Made by a program: the position numbers and the translations under genes | From: Scilla litardierei | Taxonomy: Eukaryota; Streptophyta; Magnoliopsida; Asparagales; Asparagaceae | Assembly: GCA_030789695.1 (NCBI GenBank) | Contig: CM061132.1 | Coordinates: forward strand, 159,074,817 to 159,138,816 | DNA length: 64,000 bases | Reading direction: 5' to 3' | Notes under the pieces: generated by a model | Databases searched by the model: none | The model's input: the letters and a program-made list of their open reading frames with translations, nothing else | Told to the model about the DNA's origin: nothing | Shown here: positions 32,041-41,659 of the stretch, one piece after another | Numbering within the stretch: the first letter of the stretch is position 1 | Layout of the letters: each line of letters starts with the position of its first letter

Positions 32041-32779
32041 AACCTAGGTCATTTCTATCTAAAAAAAGAGCTGCCATTAAGAGATTCATTGAGTTCTAAA
32101 GAGATAGCCATTCTCACTCTAATCTAAAGCTCTCTTCCTCACAAGAAACCCATTCTCTCTCATTTCTAGATCTAGAGAGAAGGTTGTTCTTGGTGAGATC
32201 TTCAAGCTATTGCTTGATCCAAGTCTCCAACTCATTCCTAGGCACCGATTGCTGGTCATTTCCTTGGTGCTAGGTCTTGGTGACTTCATCTTCCTCAAAT
32301 CCTCCATTTCACCATTTGGGTAAGAAAAACTCAAGGTATAGGATTTTGTGGTAAGATTTGTTTATTTCAATATAACTCATTTATATTGCTTGTGATTCTC
32401 TCGGTTGTGAGAGAAGTTTGTGATCCCGGGTTGTGGGATTCACTTTGCCATTGCATGTATGATTTGATCTTGTGAAGGTTTTTTACAAGATATTCATAGT
32501 GGAAATCTTGAGTTAGGGTTTCTAACTCAAGTATCCGGAGGGGATCCGGGTGGTTGGGACGTAGGATCACCGGGAACAAGTCGGGGAGACTTGGGTGGAT
32601 CTGAACCCATTAACATCGTTTGTTAGCATTGTTAATTTTGTGTTGTCATTCAATTTAAGCTTCCGCAAATTGATTTGGTAGTTGTTTGCAATTTAATTTG
32701 GAATTATACTCCTTATTATTTTAAAGTACTATTCACCCCCCCTCTAGTACTTGTGCAGTAGCTGGTAGGGCATTACATT

Positions 32780-32792
32780 TGGTATCAGAGCC
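32780..32792 (+). other. Primer-binding site of Sirevirus
   Basis: TGGTATCAGAGCC, an exact match to the plant initiator-Met tRNA primer site, 2 nt after the LTR. Confidence 0.95.
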
Positions 32793-32804
32793 AGATACTC
32801 AGCT

Positions 32805-34310
32805 ATGTCTGCCAACGACAACAAGACCGTGCGTCCACCTTCCAACTATGACACCTTCAGGAACCGTGAAGGAGCATCTTCGGTGATGGAAGGACATTCC
32901 TCTACGAGGCCTCCATTCTTCAACGGTACCAACTACGGGTACTGGAAATGTCGGATGGAAACCTTCCTCCGAAATGCATCCTTATGGAGGACTACAATGA
33001 AGGAGTACATCGAGCCCGAAGAAGAAGACTTTGAGAAATGGACAACCGCGGAGGTCGCCGCGGAGGTAAGCAATGCCAAGGCAATGAACGCCTTGCAATG
33101 CGCATTGGAGCCCGAGGACTTCAATAAGATATGCACATGTAAGAGTGCATATCAAATTTGGAACTCTCTCCTCATACTACATGAAGGGACGAGTCGGGTA
33201 AGAGACTCTAAACTCGTAGTCGTAAACAAAGATTACGAAATGTTTCATATGCAACAGGGCGAGAAGATGAAAGAATATTACGCTCGTTTTGTTGACATAA
33301 TAAACGAGTTAGAGGCCCTCGGCAAGTCCTACACTCAAAAGGAGAAGTGCTCAAAGCTTATCGAAGGACTTCCTTCTTCTTGGGAGAAACGCACCTTCGC
33401 CATCGAGGAAGGTAATGACATGAATAAGTACACCGTAGTTCAACTAATGGGTACTTTAATGTCGTACGAGGTACGCAAGGATAGCAAGCTCAAATTGCAA
33501 GAAAAGATGAAGTCGTACCTAAAGCAAGATGAGCCAAAGAAGAAGGCTATTGCTTTCAAAGCCGCTCCATCCACATCCACATCAACCGATGATGAAGAAT
33601 CGGAAAACGAGTTGGACTTGGAATCCATGGCACTCATGGCCAAGAAGTTCAACCGTTTCTTCCGAAAAGGTAACTTCAAGACCAAAGGTAAATTTGGTTC
33701 TTCTAACGCCTCTTCCTCTCCTTTGTGTTTCAAGTGCAATAAGCCAGGACACATGAAAGCGGAGTGTCCCCTCAATAAGCAAAAGGAGAAGTGGAAGGCG
33801 CCAAAGTATGACAAGTCCAAGAAGTACACAAAAGGAAACAAGAAGGGACTTGTCGGAGCTACCTTCACCGACTCCGATGATTCTTCAAGAGGTGAGTCGG
33901 ACGATGAGCACGTGGAGCAAGCGCACATGTGTTTCATGGCAAGAGAGGAGCAAGATCAAGGATCCTCCTCTTCCGATGATAGTGATGACAAAAGCGATGA
34001 GGTATCGATGGATGATCTTAGAAATGCTAACTCTCAACTTTGGTCAAAATACACTAAGTTAGTAAATAGATATACTAAGGTAAAAGATGACCTAGCTAGC
34101 ATTCAAACATCGCCTAAGAATATCATCACCAACTACGACACCGTTGTTGAAGAGTTAAGAAATGAGATTGTGAATCTCAAATCTAAACTTGAACATGTTA
34201 GCATTGAGGATGCGGAAGAACATGAGATAGCGGATTTAACTTCTCAAAACTCGACTTTGAGTATTGAGAACGAAAATCTTAAATCTCGTGTTTATGTGCT
34301 CACATCGTAA
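32805..34310 (+). CDS. gag: Sirevirus gag
   Basis: 501 codons from an ATG 12 nt after the primer site. The N-terminal half is a copia gag core (PPFFNGTNYGYWKCRMETFL, YQIWNSLLILHEGTSRVRDS, MKEYYARFVDIINELEALGK, KLIEGLPSSWEKRTFAIEEG). A zinc knuckle CFKCNKPGHMKAEC is at about residues 308-321. A Lys-rich then Ser/Asp-rich region and a C-terminal coiled coil (DDLRNANSQLWSKYTKLV onward) follow. The product forms the particle that packages RNA. Ends at TAA 34308-34310, but the same frame continues for 244 codons beyond (34311-35051), so that stop is probably a recent lesion or a suppressed stop. Confidence 0.93.
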   Translation: MSANDNKTVRPPSNYDTFRNREGASSVMEGHSSTRPPFFNGTNYGYWKCRMETFLRNASLWRTTMKEYIEPEEEDFEKWTTAEVAAEVSNAKAMNALQCALEPEDFNKICTCKSAYQIWNSLLILHEGTSRVRDSKLVVVNKDYEMFHMQQGEKMKEYYARFVDIINELEALGKSYTQKEKCSKLIEGLPSSWEKRTFAIEEGNDMNKYTVVQLMGTLMSYEVRKDSKLKLQEKMKSYLKQDEPKKKAIAFKAAPSTSTSTDDEESENELDLESMALMAKKFNRFFRKGNFKTKGKFGSSNASSSPLCFKCNKPGHMKAECPLNKQKEKWKAPKYDKSKKYTKGNKKGLVGATFTDSDDSSRGESDDEHVEQAHMCFMAREEQDQGSSSSDDSDDKSDEVSMDDLRNANSQLWSKYTKLVNRYTKVKDDLASIQTSPKNIITNYDTVVEELRNEIVNLKSKLEHVSIEDAEEHEIADLTSQNSTLSIENENLKSRVYVLTS

Positions 34311-35054
34311 ATATCCACTTTGGATACTTCTTTGCGTTCTCTCAAAGAGAAATATGAGGACACATTGGGCCGAATCAACAAATTCAACAAGGGTAAGGGC
34401 CATTTGGATAATATCCTAAAAGATTTACTTCCGGCCAAACACCACATTGGCTTGGGGTATATGATGGGAAATTCATCCAAGTCGGTCACTACTTTTGTAA
34501 GGCCAACTTCCGAAGCCTCAACGAGTGGGAGCAAACACTCTATTGGTAGTTCATCTACCAATGGTGCTTCCACCTCGTCCACACCCTCTTTCGGAAAGAA
34601 ACCCACTTTGGGTGGACCTCCAAAGAAGGGGCATGCCTACATGTACACCAATAACATGCCACGTAAGAACACACGTCCTACTCCACCGGCTCACACATAT
34701 GATGATTTTTATACAACACATTCTCGGGCACGTGCACACCATGTGAGACACCCTCACGCACGTGTTCCCACACATGCATATGTACACCCACCTCATCATA
34801 TGAATAATTCTCGTCGTGCACCATTCCATCATGTCCCGTATGCCTATCCACAACATGCATCACGTAGAAATCAACGTCGCATGCATGCACCCAATAGGAT
34901 GATGGCTCCCAAAATTTTCACTATTTGGAGCCCAAAGGACACAAGCATGGACGAAAAACAAATGTATATGAATGCTTATTTTTCGGATGTTGTGCATAGT
35001 AAGAATTATGTGGGGAAGTCTAAGTCCACTTGGACTTGGCTTCCAAAGGTCTAA
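34311..35054 (+). CDS. Sirevirus gag extension, downstream of in-frame stop
   Basis: Same frame as gag across TAA 34308-34310. Continues the coiled coil (LRSLKEKYEDTLGRINKF), then Ser/Thr-rich, then a His/Arg-rich region (RARAHHVRHPHARVPTHAYV) resembling nucleic-acid-binding tails, ending TWTWLPKV before TAA at 35052. In intact Sireviruses this stretch belongs to gag just before protease. Confidence 0.8.
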   Translation: MSTLDTSLRSLKEKYEDTLGRINKFNKGKGHLDNILKDLLPAKHHIGLGYMMGNSSKSVTTFVRPTSEASTSGSKHSIGSSSTNGASTSSTPSFGKKPTLGGPPKKGHAYMYTNNMPRKNTRPTPPAHTYDDFYTTHSRARAHHVRHPHARVPTHAYVHPPHHMNNSRRAPFHHVPYAYPQHASRRNQRRMHAPNRMMAPKIFTIWSPKDTSMDEKQMYMNAYFSDVVHSKNYVGKSKSTWTWLPKV

Positions 35055-35107
35055 TCCCTTGGACCCAATGACCTTGGGTACCATGATATGAAAGTTTCTA
35101 TCTTTAG

Positions 35108-38100
35108 GTACTCAAGGAAAAGAAAAAGAAGAGGAGCAACAAATTTAAATTTAGCTCCAAAGGGAATTGGATACTCGATAGCGGGTGTTCAAAACACATG
35201 ACGGGTGACGCTCGATTGCTCTCCGGAGTGGTTCCCATTACGAATGGAAACCGCGTCGTATTTGGAGGCAACGAGAGCGGAACCATCATAGGTGTTGGTA
35301 AAGTCGGTAACCCCTCTAAACCCTTAATTAGTGATGTTTATCTTGTTAGTGGTTTAAATCATAATCTTATTTCAATAAGCCAACTTTGTGACAAAGGTTA
35401 CAAAGTTAGTTTTGCGAAAGGATTGTGTCATATTTTAAGAAAAGATAATGATAAATTATTATTTTCCGGAACTCGTCATAAAGACATTTATATTTTGGAT
35501 CTTCCTAAGTCATATGAACAATGTCTCGTTGCCAACACAAGTGAACAACACTTATGGCATCGACGTTTTGGACATGTGAACTTTGGAACACTTTATAAGC
35601 TTTCGAAATTAAATTCTATTAAAGGTTTTCCGAAGCTTGTTTTTGAAAAGAAAAGTTTTTGTGATTGTTGTCAACGTGGCAAGCTTCCTAAATCTTCATT
35701 TAAACCTAAGAAAAGCATCTCTACTAAACGGCCACTAGAGCTATTACATCTAGACTTATTTGGGCCAACTAGAGTAGCTTCCTTAGGAAATGCAAGGTAT
35801 GGACTTGTCATCGTAGATGACTATTCAAGATTTACTTGGGTATTTTCATTGTGTAATAAAAATGAAGCTTTTGAAAACTTCACAATTTTTGTTAAGAAAG
35901 TACAAAATCTCTTAGGAACCACCATTGTCACTATTCGTAGTGATCATGGAGGTGAATTTGAGAATGAGTCTTTTGAGACATTTTGTGATGAAGTTGGTAT
36001 TACTCACACCTTCTCTTTCCCTCGTGCACCTCCTCAAAATGGTGTAGTTGAGAGAAAGAATAGGACGCTAGTGGAGTGTGCTCGCACTATGCTTGATGAT
36101 AGCCAACTTGGCCATCAATTTTGGGCGGAAGCGGTACACACCGCTTGCTATGTGTTTAATAGAATACTTTTGAGGCCCGGCACTAAACAAACTTGTTATG
36201 AATTGTTGTTTGGTAGGTTGCCTCAAGTTAAACATTTTCGTGTTTTTGGTTCGAAATGTTTTATTAAGAACACATATGGTAGTTTGGACAAATTCGATCC
36301 AAGATCCGATGAGGGGATTTTTGTTGGATATTCTTCGCGTAGCAAAGCCTACCGGATATTCAACAAACGAACCTCAACGATCGAGGAGTCGCTTCATGTC
36401 TCATTTAATGAAGGATTTGTTCCAACTAGAATTTCAAATGATAATGATTCTATGGATGTTTTATGTGATTCGTTTGATAATTCTAAGTCTAATGATTCTA
36501 TTGATTCTATTGAGACTAACCCAACTAATGAAGTTGTAGAGAATGTTCCTAGTGATCAAGGTATTCCCAAACGGCTTCATTCGGTTCGTGACCATCCCCA
36601 TGAGCAAGTCATTGGCAATATCTATGATAGTGTCAAGACGAGATCGCAAGTTCACCACTTCGCAAATTGTGCCTTTGCCTCATCGATAGAGCCAAAGAAT
36701 ATTAATGAAGCATGCGAAGATAGCGCTTGGATCTTAGCCATGGAGGAGGAGCTCATTCAATTCGAGAGGAATGAGGTATGGGAGCTTGTTCCATTGCCAT
36801 CGAAGAACCACACCATCATAGGGACAAAGTGGATCTTCAAGAACAAAACCGACGAAAACCAAGTCGTCGTCCGGAACAAAGCTCGGTTAGTTGCTCAAGG
36901 CTATCGACAAGAGGAAGGTATCGATTTCGAAGAATCCTTCGCTCCGGTAGCTAGATTAGAATCAATTAGATTATTATTGTCTTTTGCATGCCATAAGAAT
37001 TTTAAATTATTTCAAATGGATGTTAAAAGTGCATTTTTAAACGGAGATGTCGTTGAGGAAGTTTACGTTTCTCAACCTCCGGGCTTCATAAATGAAAAAT
37101 TTCCAAATCACGTTTTTAAACTAAAGAAAGCTCTTTATGGTTTGAGACAAGCTCCTCGAGCTTGGTATGATCGCCTAAAGAATTTTCTTTTGGATTTGAA
37201 TTTTAAAATGGGTGAAGCCGATTCTACACTTTTTATTAAGCATGCGAATAATGATATTTTATTAGTTCAAATTTATGTTGATGATATCATTTTCGGTGCT
37301 ACTAACTTTGCTCTTTGCGAAGAGTTTTCTAATGTTATGAAGGAACAATTTGAGATGAGCCACATGGGCGAACTCAAATATTTCTTAGGTCTCCAAATTC
37401 GCCAATTGAACGATGCAATCTTCATCCACCAAACGAAGTACACGGTGGAGTTGCTAAAGCGATTTGGAATGGAGAATGCATCCGGGAAAAAGACTCCTAT
37501 GAGCACGACTACGCATCTTGATAAAGATACGGGCGGAAAAGATGTAGACATTCGTCTATATCGAGGTATGATAGGTAGTTTACTTTATCTTACCGCGAGT
37601 AGGCCCGATATTATGTTTGCCGTATGTATATGTGCTCGTTATCAGTCTCAACCTAAGGATTCTCACTTAGTAGCGGTTAAACGTATTTTTCGCTATCTAA
37701 GTTACACTTTAGATTTTGGATTACTTTATCCGAAATCTAGCATATATGAGTTAGTCTCATATAGTGACGCTGATTATGTGGGATGCAAATCCGACAGGAA
37801 AAGTACTAGTGGCACTTGCCATTTTCTAGGAAATTCTCTTGTCTCTTGGTTTTCCAAGAAGCAAAATTCGGTATCACTTTCAACCACCGAGGCGGAATAT
37901 ATTGCCGCCGGTGCCGCGTGTGCCCAGGTTCTTTGGATGAGACACACATTGAAGGATTTTGGTATTCATTGTGATACTAGCCCTATCATGGTGGATAACC
38001 AAAGTGCTATCTGTCTTTCAAAGAATCCGGTGCACCATTCCCGATCGAAACACATAGATGTCCGACACCATTTCTTAGATGATCATGTTGCTAAAAAGGA

Positions 38101-38224
38101 CATCATATTAGTGTACGTTGAAACCCAAAAGCAAATCGCCGATATTTTCACGAAACCCCTAAAGGAGGACTCCTTTGTGCGGTTGCGTCGAGAATTGGGG
38201 ATTATGGGTGAATCCGAGATATAG
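35108..38224 (+). CDS. pol: Sirevirus pol (protease, integrase, reverse transcriptase, RNase H)
   Basis: The frame opens after TAG at 35105 with a Lys-rich lead and runs 1038 codons to TAG 38222-38224. Order: protease [14 protein letters not shown] (35168-35209); pre-integrase [12 protein letters not shown] and a CDCCQRGK zinc motif; integrase core with Asp in LLHLDLFGP, Asp in IRSDHGGEF and Glu in [11 protein letters not shown] with [18 protein letters not shown] and YVDDIIFG; RNase H with [18 protein letters not shown] and [14 protein letters not shown]. All catalytic residues are present. It is in another frame from gag (frame 2 versus 0) and the gap 35055-35107 has stops in both, so a gag-pol protein cannot be made from this copy without a frame change. 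Confidence 0.95.
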   Translation, partial: VLKEKKKKRSNKFKFSSKGNWILDSGCSKHMTGDARLLSGVVPITNGNRVVFGGNESGTIIGVGKVGNPSKPLISDVYLVSGLNHNLISISQLCDKGYKVSFAKGLCHILRKDNDKLLFSGTRHKDIYILDLPKSYEQCLVANTSEQHLWHRRFGHVNFGTLYKLSKLNSIKGFPKLVFEKKSFCDCCQRGKLPKSSFKPKKSISTKRPLELLHLDLFGPTRVASLGNARYGLVIVDDYSRFTWVFSLCNKNEAFENFTIFVKKVQNLLGTTIVTIRSDHGGEFENESFETFCDEVGITHTFSFPRAPPQNGVVERKNRTLVECARTMLDDSQLGHQFWAEAVHTACYVFNRILLRPGTKQTCYELLFGRLPQVKHFRVFGSKCFIKNTYGSLDKFDPRSDEGIFVGYSSRSKAYRIFNKRTSTIEESLHVSFNEGFVPTRISNDNDSMDVLCDSFDNSKSNDSIDSIETNPTNEVVENVPSDQGIPKRLHSVRDHPHEQVIGNIYDSVKTRSQVHHFANCAFASSIEPKNINEACEDSAWILAMEEELIQFERNEVWELVPLPSKNHTIIGTKWIFKNKTDENQVVVRNKARLVAQGYRQEEGIDFEESFAPVARLESIRLLLSFACHKNFKLFQMDVKSAFLNGDVVEEVYVSQPPGFINEKFPNHVFKLKKALYGLRQAPRAWYDRLKNFLLDLNFKMGEADSTLFIKHANNDILLVQIYVDDIIFGATNFALCEEFSNVMKEQFEMSHMGELKYFLGLQIRQLNDAIFIHQTKYTVELLKRFGMENASGKKTPMSTTTHLDKDTGGKDVDIRLYRGMIGSLLYLTASRPDIMFAVCICARYQSQPKDSHLVAVKRIFRYLSYTLDFGLLYPKSSIYELVSYSDADYVGCKSDRKSTSGTCHFLGNSLVSWFSKKQNSVSLSTTEAEYIAAGAACAQVLWMRHTLKDFGIHCDTSPIMVDNQSAICLSKNPVHHSRSKHIDVRHHFLDDHVAKKDIILVYVETQKQIADIFTKPLKEDSFVRLRRELGIMGESEI

Positions 38225-38467
38225 GATTCATATTTCATTCAATTATCTTGCATGCTATTATATTTCGCGATATTTCATTCATGCTAGATTTATTGAATTT
38301 TTGGGAATTTTATGTGATTTGTTCGAATTTATTGCTCGAATTCGTATTTCAATGTCGTATTTAAGATTTCGACGTTTTATGGGGTAATTTAGATGACTAA
38401 TGAGAGAGTTAAGATGTTTCATCCAAGTGGTTTGTGAAGAGAAATCAATTATCAATTTTTGGACTCT

Positions 38468-38742
38468 TCTAGTCGGTCTAAGTTCACTTGTCAACCGACT
38501 AGATGCTCATCTAGTCGGTCAGCAAATGAACTCAGACCGACTAAATCTTGCCCTAAATATCCCTCTGTGCCTCTGTTTCGACTTAGTCGGTTCAAGCTCA
38601 TTGACCGACCGACTAGATCGTAATCTAGTCGGTCAGTACTTGAACTGTGACCGACTAAGTGTGTTAGGGCATTTGTGTCTTTTTGATTCCAGACCGACTT
38701 ATACTCTAATTCATCCGACTAAAATCATTTTTAGTCGGTATT
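38468..38742. repeat. Second box cluster upstream of third ORF
   Basis: The same GACCGACTAG/CTAGTCGGTC boxes as in the LTR recur about ten times between pol and the third ORF. Additional boxes 5' of the envelope gene are a reported feature of envelope-containing Sireviruses. Confidence 0.92.
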
Positions 38743-38846
38743 CTCTCTTGCTCCAGCCCGAAAACCCCAAACCCCCACTCGAAACCCTTCGACTTCCGGC
38801 CATCTCACCGTCGATCGCCGCCGTCCGCCGCCGTCGACTCCACCTC

Positions 38847-38969
38847 CTAGGTATCTCCCTCCCTCTCCTTGGTCGATTCCTACCCTAGGGTTTGATTCTA
38901 TCTCATCTAGCTCCTAGGGTTTCTAGTTTTAACCTAGGGTTTGTATTTTCGGATTTCTTTTGATTTATA
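38847..38969 (+). other. Candidate intron in leader of third ORF
   Basis: CTCCTAG is followed by GTATCTCC (donor near 38850) and a TCTTTTGATTTATAG acceptor (about 38970), separated by a T-rich stretch, just before the third ORF's ATG. Splicing would help produce a subgenomic messenger. Inference from signals only. Confidence 0.35.
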
Positions 38970-39025
38970 GGGTTTATGCTAGGTTGTTTTTGATCTTATC
39001 ATCGATTGCTTGTGCTCGTAGTGCT

Positions 39026-40690
39026 ATGGCTAAGACAAGAATTCCCATCGCCTCTTCCGGGGCTTCTCCTATGACCGTAGAACAACCTTCCGACCCTAGG
39101 AATCCCCCGAAGCCTAAGCGTCGTGCCAAGTCAACCCAAGCCTCTCCTTCTTCGCCTCCTCCTAAGAAGCCTAGGACTGCGATAGCTAAACCCCGCAAAT
39201 CCAAGACCAAAAAGCCTATTCTTCAGTCTCCGGCTACTCCTCCCGATTCCGACACTGATTTTATCCCAGAGGATGAGCCTACTAGGGAACCCACTCCACC
39301 TCCGAAGACCCGTAAGGCTAAGGGTAAAGCTCCTATGCCAGTCGGCGGTGTAGACATATCGTTGTGCCGCGATGACCCTCAGTGTCTCGCAGCGTACAAC
39401 CGTATAGAGCACTGTCCACTGTTGTTAGAGCATTACGTTCAGTTTTCTGATTTTCTCGGCCTTGCTGATCTTCTCTCTTATAGTGGCCTCCTAGATTATC
39501 TTCGATACGACCCCAAGGCCAATCCCAAACCGTATCCTCGCCTCGTGAAATTGTTCTATGCCAATCGCGTTCGAGGCCAGTACGATGCCAGCCACTCCAT
39601 TGAGACGACTGTCTTGGGAACTCCTATAGTTCTCACGGCAGAAATCTTGGGGGAGATTCTTGGTTGTTCATCGTGTGGTCTCCTCCCTTCGGACATTTCC
39701 GTAGACGACATTTCTTCCTTGGATCAGTCTATTCTTTCTGAGATTTTCCAGGTTATCCCCTCCGCATTCATTGGTGTTCCTTCGAAATCTTTCAAGCCGA
39801 ATGCGTGGGTTCTTAACCTGATCTTGAAGTCATGTCTCCTCCCTAAGTATGGATCCTCTTCACTCCCATCCCAGCCGTTCTTGAAATTGATCTACGCTCT
39901 TTTCTTGGGGTGCGAGATTAATTGGGCTCGCGTGATACTCGATAAGATGGATTCTTTCGAGTGTATACGCAAGACCAATAAGTCTGCGCACATTCCATAC
40001 CCTTGCCTGTTGACTCTTGTATTCCGTCATTTCCGAGTCCCTCTCCCTCCTGACGATGAGCGTCCTTTGGGTACGCCTCTGAATGCGACGGCCGTGAAGA
40101 AATCTCTAGCGGCACTTCGTCACGTGCAGAGGTGTACCGCATCTGCTTCCCAGTCTACTCTGTCAGCTGCTGCAGCCTCCTCTTCCCCTGCAACTTTGGA
40201 TGATGTCGTACGGATACTTCGTCGGCACGAGTCTCGCTTGGCTCGTACCGAGGAGGTAGTTTGCCGTATGGCTCGTCAGATGGGCATTGATCTTCCTCCG
40301 TCCGTGTCTGAGGACGAGGAGATGGACGATGAGAAGCTTGACGAGCTTGTCACTTCTTTTGCCCGTGGCGATGAGGCCACTGCTGCTGCTGCTGGTACTT
40401 CCACTTCTGCTCCTGGAGTTGGCACCACTTCCGGTGTTCCAGAGCCTCCTGCTGCTGACCCTACTTCCGAGCCTGCTCATGTATCTCCTGCTGCTGTTGA
40501 CACTGCCACTGCTGCTGCTTCTGTCGAGACCCCTGCTGCTGTTGAGATTCCCGTTGATGAGCCTGTTGCTGAGATCTCCACTCCTGCCCCGACGATTCCA
40601 TCTGTTAAGACACCTCTACTCCCTGCAGAGCCTGAGTCCACTCCGTCGACTGGACCCACGGAGACTGCAGATCCTGCCACCTCCTCGTGA
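39026..40690 (+). CDS. Sirevirus third ORF in envelope position (putative plant transposon protein domain)
   Basis: 554 codons from ATG 39026 to TGA 40688-40690, intact. Residues 1-120 are Pro/Lys-rich with nuclear-localisation-like runs (KPKRRAK, PPPKKPRTAIAKPRKS). Residues about 130-345 match the pattern of the domain often named putative plant transposon protein (LVKLFYANRV, TTVLGTPIVLTAEILGEILG, KLIYALFLGCEINWARVIL, LTLVFRHFRVPLP). A short coiled coil (VRILRRHESRLARTEEVV) and an acidic patch (SEDEEMDDEKLDEL) follow, then a Pro/Ala/Thr-rich tail of 100 residues. I see no convincing signal peptide or long membrane helix, so the envelope role is by position only. Expression route is unclear, as it starts 800 nt after the pol stop. 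Confidence 0.8.
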   Translation: MAKTRIPIASSGASPMTVEQPSDPRNPPKPKRRAKSTQASPSSPPPKKPRTAIAKPRKSKTKKPILQSPATPPDSDTDFIPEDEPTREPTPPPKTRKAKGKAPMPVGGVDISLCRDDPQCLAAYNRIEHCPLLLEHYVQFSDFLGLADLLSYSGLLDYLRYDPKANPKPYPRLVKLFYANRVRGQYDASHSIETTVLGTPIVLTAEILGEILGCSSCGLLPSDISVDDISSLDQSILSEIFQVIPSAFIGVPSKSFKPNAWVLNLILKSCLLPKYGSSSLPSQPFLKLIYALFLGCEINWARVILDKMDSFECIRKTNKSAHIPYPCLLTLVFRHFRVPLPPDDERPLGTPLNATAVKKSLAALRHVQRCTASASQSTLSAAAASSSPATLDDVVRILRRHESRLARTEEVVCRMARQMGIDLPPSVSEDEEMDDEKLDELVTSFARGDEATAAAAGTSTSAPGVGTTSGVPEPPAADPTSEPAHVSPAAVDTATAAASVETPAAVEIPVDEPVAEISTPAPTIPSVKTPLLPAEPESTPSTGPTETADPATSS

Positions 40691-41361
40691 TCGCTTGTTT
40701 CGAGGACTCTCCACTTCGCTTTGGATGATATATCTTAGTGAGAGTATTTTGGGTTAGGATGGGGTTTGAGAGATGTTTTGATGTATTTTTGCGATTTCTG
40801 GATGTCGGAGTTGGATATTATGATATGATGTTGTTTTGATGTATGTTGATATACTTTGATGATGTCGATGATGTATGATGTATTTCTTTTTGATGATATG
40901 TAGCACTTGATATGATGTACCTCATATATTCGATGTGATATCTTTTTAGATGTACTCATGTTGTCTCTACATATATATATGTTCATCGTCATTCACTTTG
41001 TCATTTATTCGTCGTGCATTTTTTTTTATATATATTCGTTGAATGCATTTGAAATGTGAATTCGTCGCTCGACGATTAAAAACTTGGTTAAATAGATTAT
41101 ATTTCTATAATTATATAGAATTTTTTTCCATGCACAAAATTAACCAAGAATATTGAATATTGAAGAGTATGTTTCTTTATTCAAGAAATGAATAATTATT
41201 TGGTATTTTTGATGATTTTGATTATTTTTTTTGACAATGGACATTTTGGCACACCTTGATTTGATGTCAATTTGGTCCAAAGTCATTGTCTACGACTCCC
41301 GATGTTGGATTTTCCATTTCCTAATTGTTGTCGTTGTATGCCCCCCGTTTTTGGGATAATG

Positions 41362-41659
41362 CCAAAGGGGGAGAGATAATGATAATAAATAGCGCAAATG
41401 AAAATTTAACTCAATTTCCAAGAATCTAGTTTGATATGTTAGATTCAGGGGGAGTTAAGATACATATAAGGATTTTCAAAATCCGATATTTCAAAAATCG
41501 ATTCTCATTATATATCTTACTCGTCTGATTGATGCAATTCATATATATTCATTTTGGAATTAACGTGTCATCAATGCAGGGGGAGTAAGTATTTTACATT
41601 TGAATTATTATTTTTGATTATTATTTATGTTGGTTTGTCATCACCAAAAAGGGGGAGAA
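41362..41659 (+). other. Multiple polypurine tracts
   Basis: AAAGGGGGAGAG (about 41366), CAGGGGGAGTTAAG (about 41447), CAGGGGGAGTAAG (about 41578) and AAAAAGGGGGAGAA (about 41645, touching the 3' LTR). Clustering of tracts before the 3' LTR is typical of Sireviruses. Confidence 0.9.

Larger units (their letters stand above)
31039..32777 (+). repeat. 5' LTR of Sirevirus
   Basis: 1739 bp, TGTTGAATATTGG to GGGCATTACA. TATAAATACG at about 32030-32040 lies just after the box cluster and is a likely TATA element, setting transcription start near 32065. Confidence 0.95.

Noticed and set aside
38222..38240. SIRE1-type suppression of the pol stop to reach the third ORF
   Set aside because: The stop context (TAG GAT) is unlike the reported one, and many stops lie in the 800 nt before the ATG at 39026.
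38960..39025. Signal-peptide-like extension of the third ORF
   Set aside because: The hydrophobic stretch precedes the first ATG and would need a TTG start; it also spans the candidate splice acceptor.
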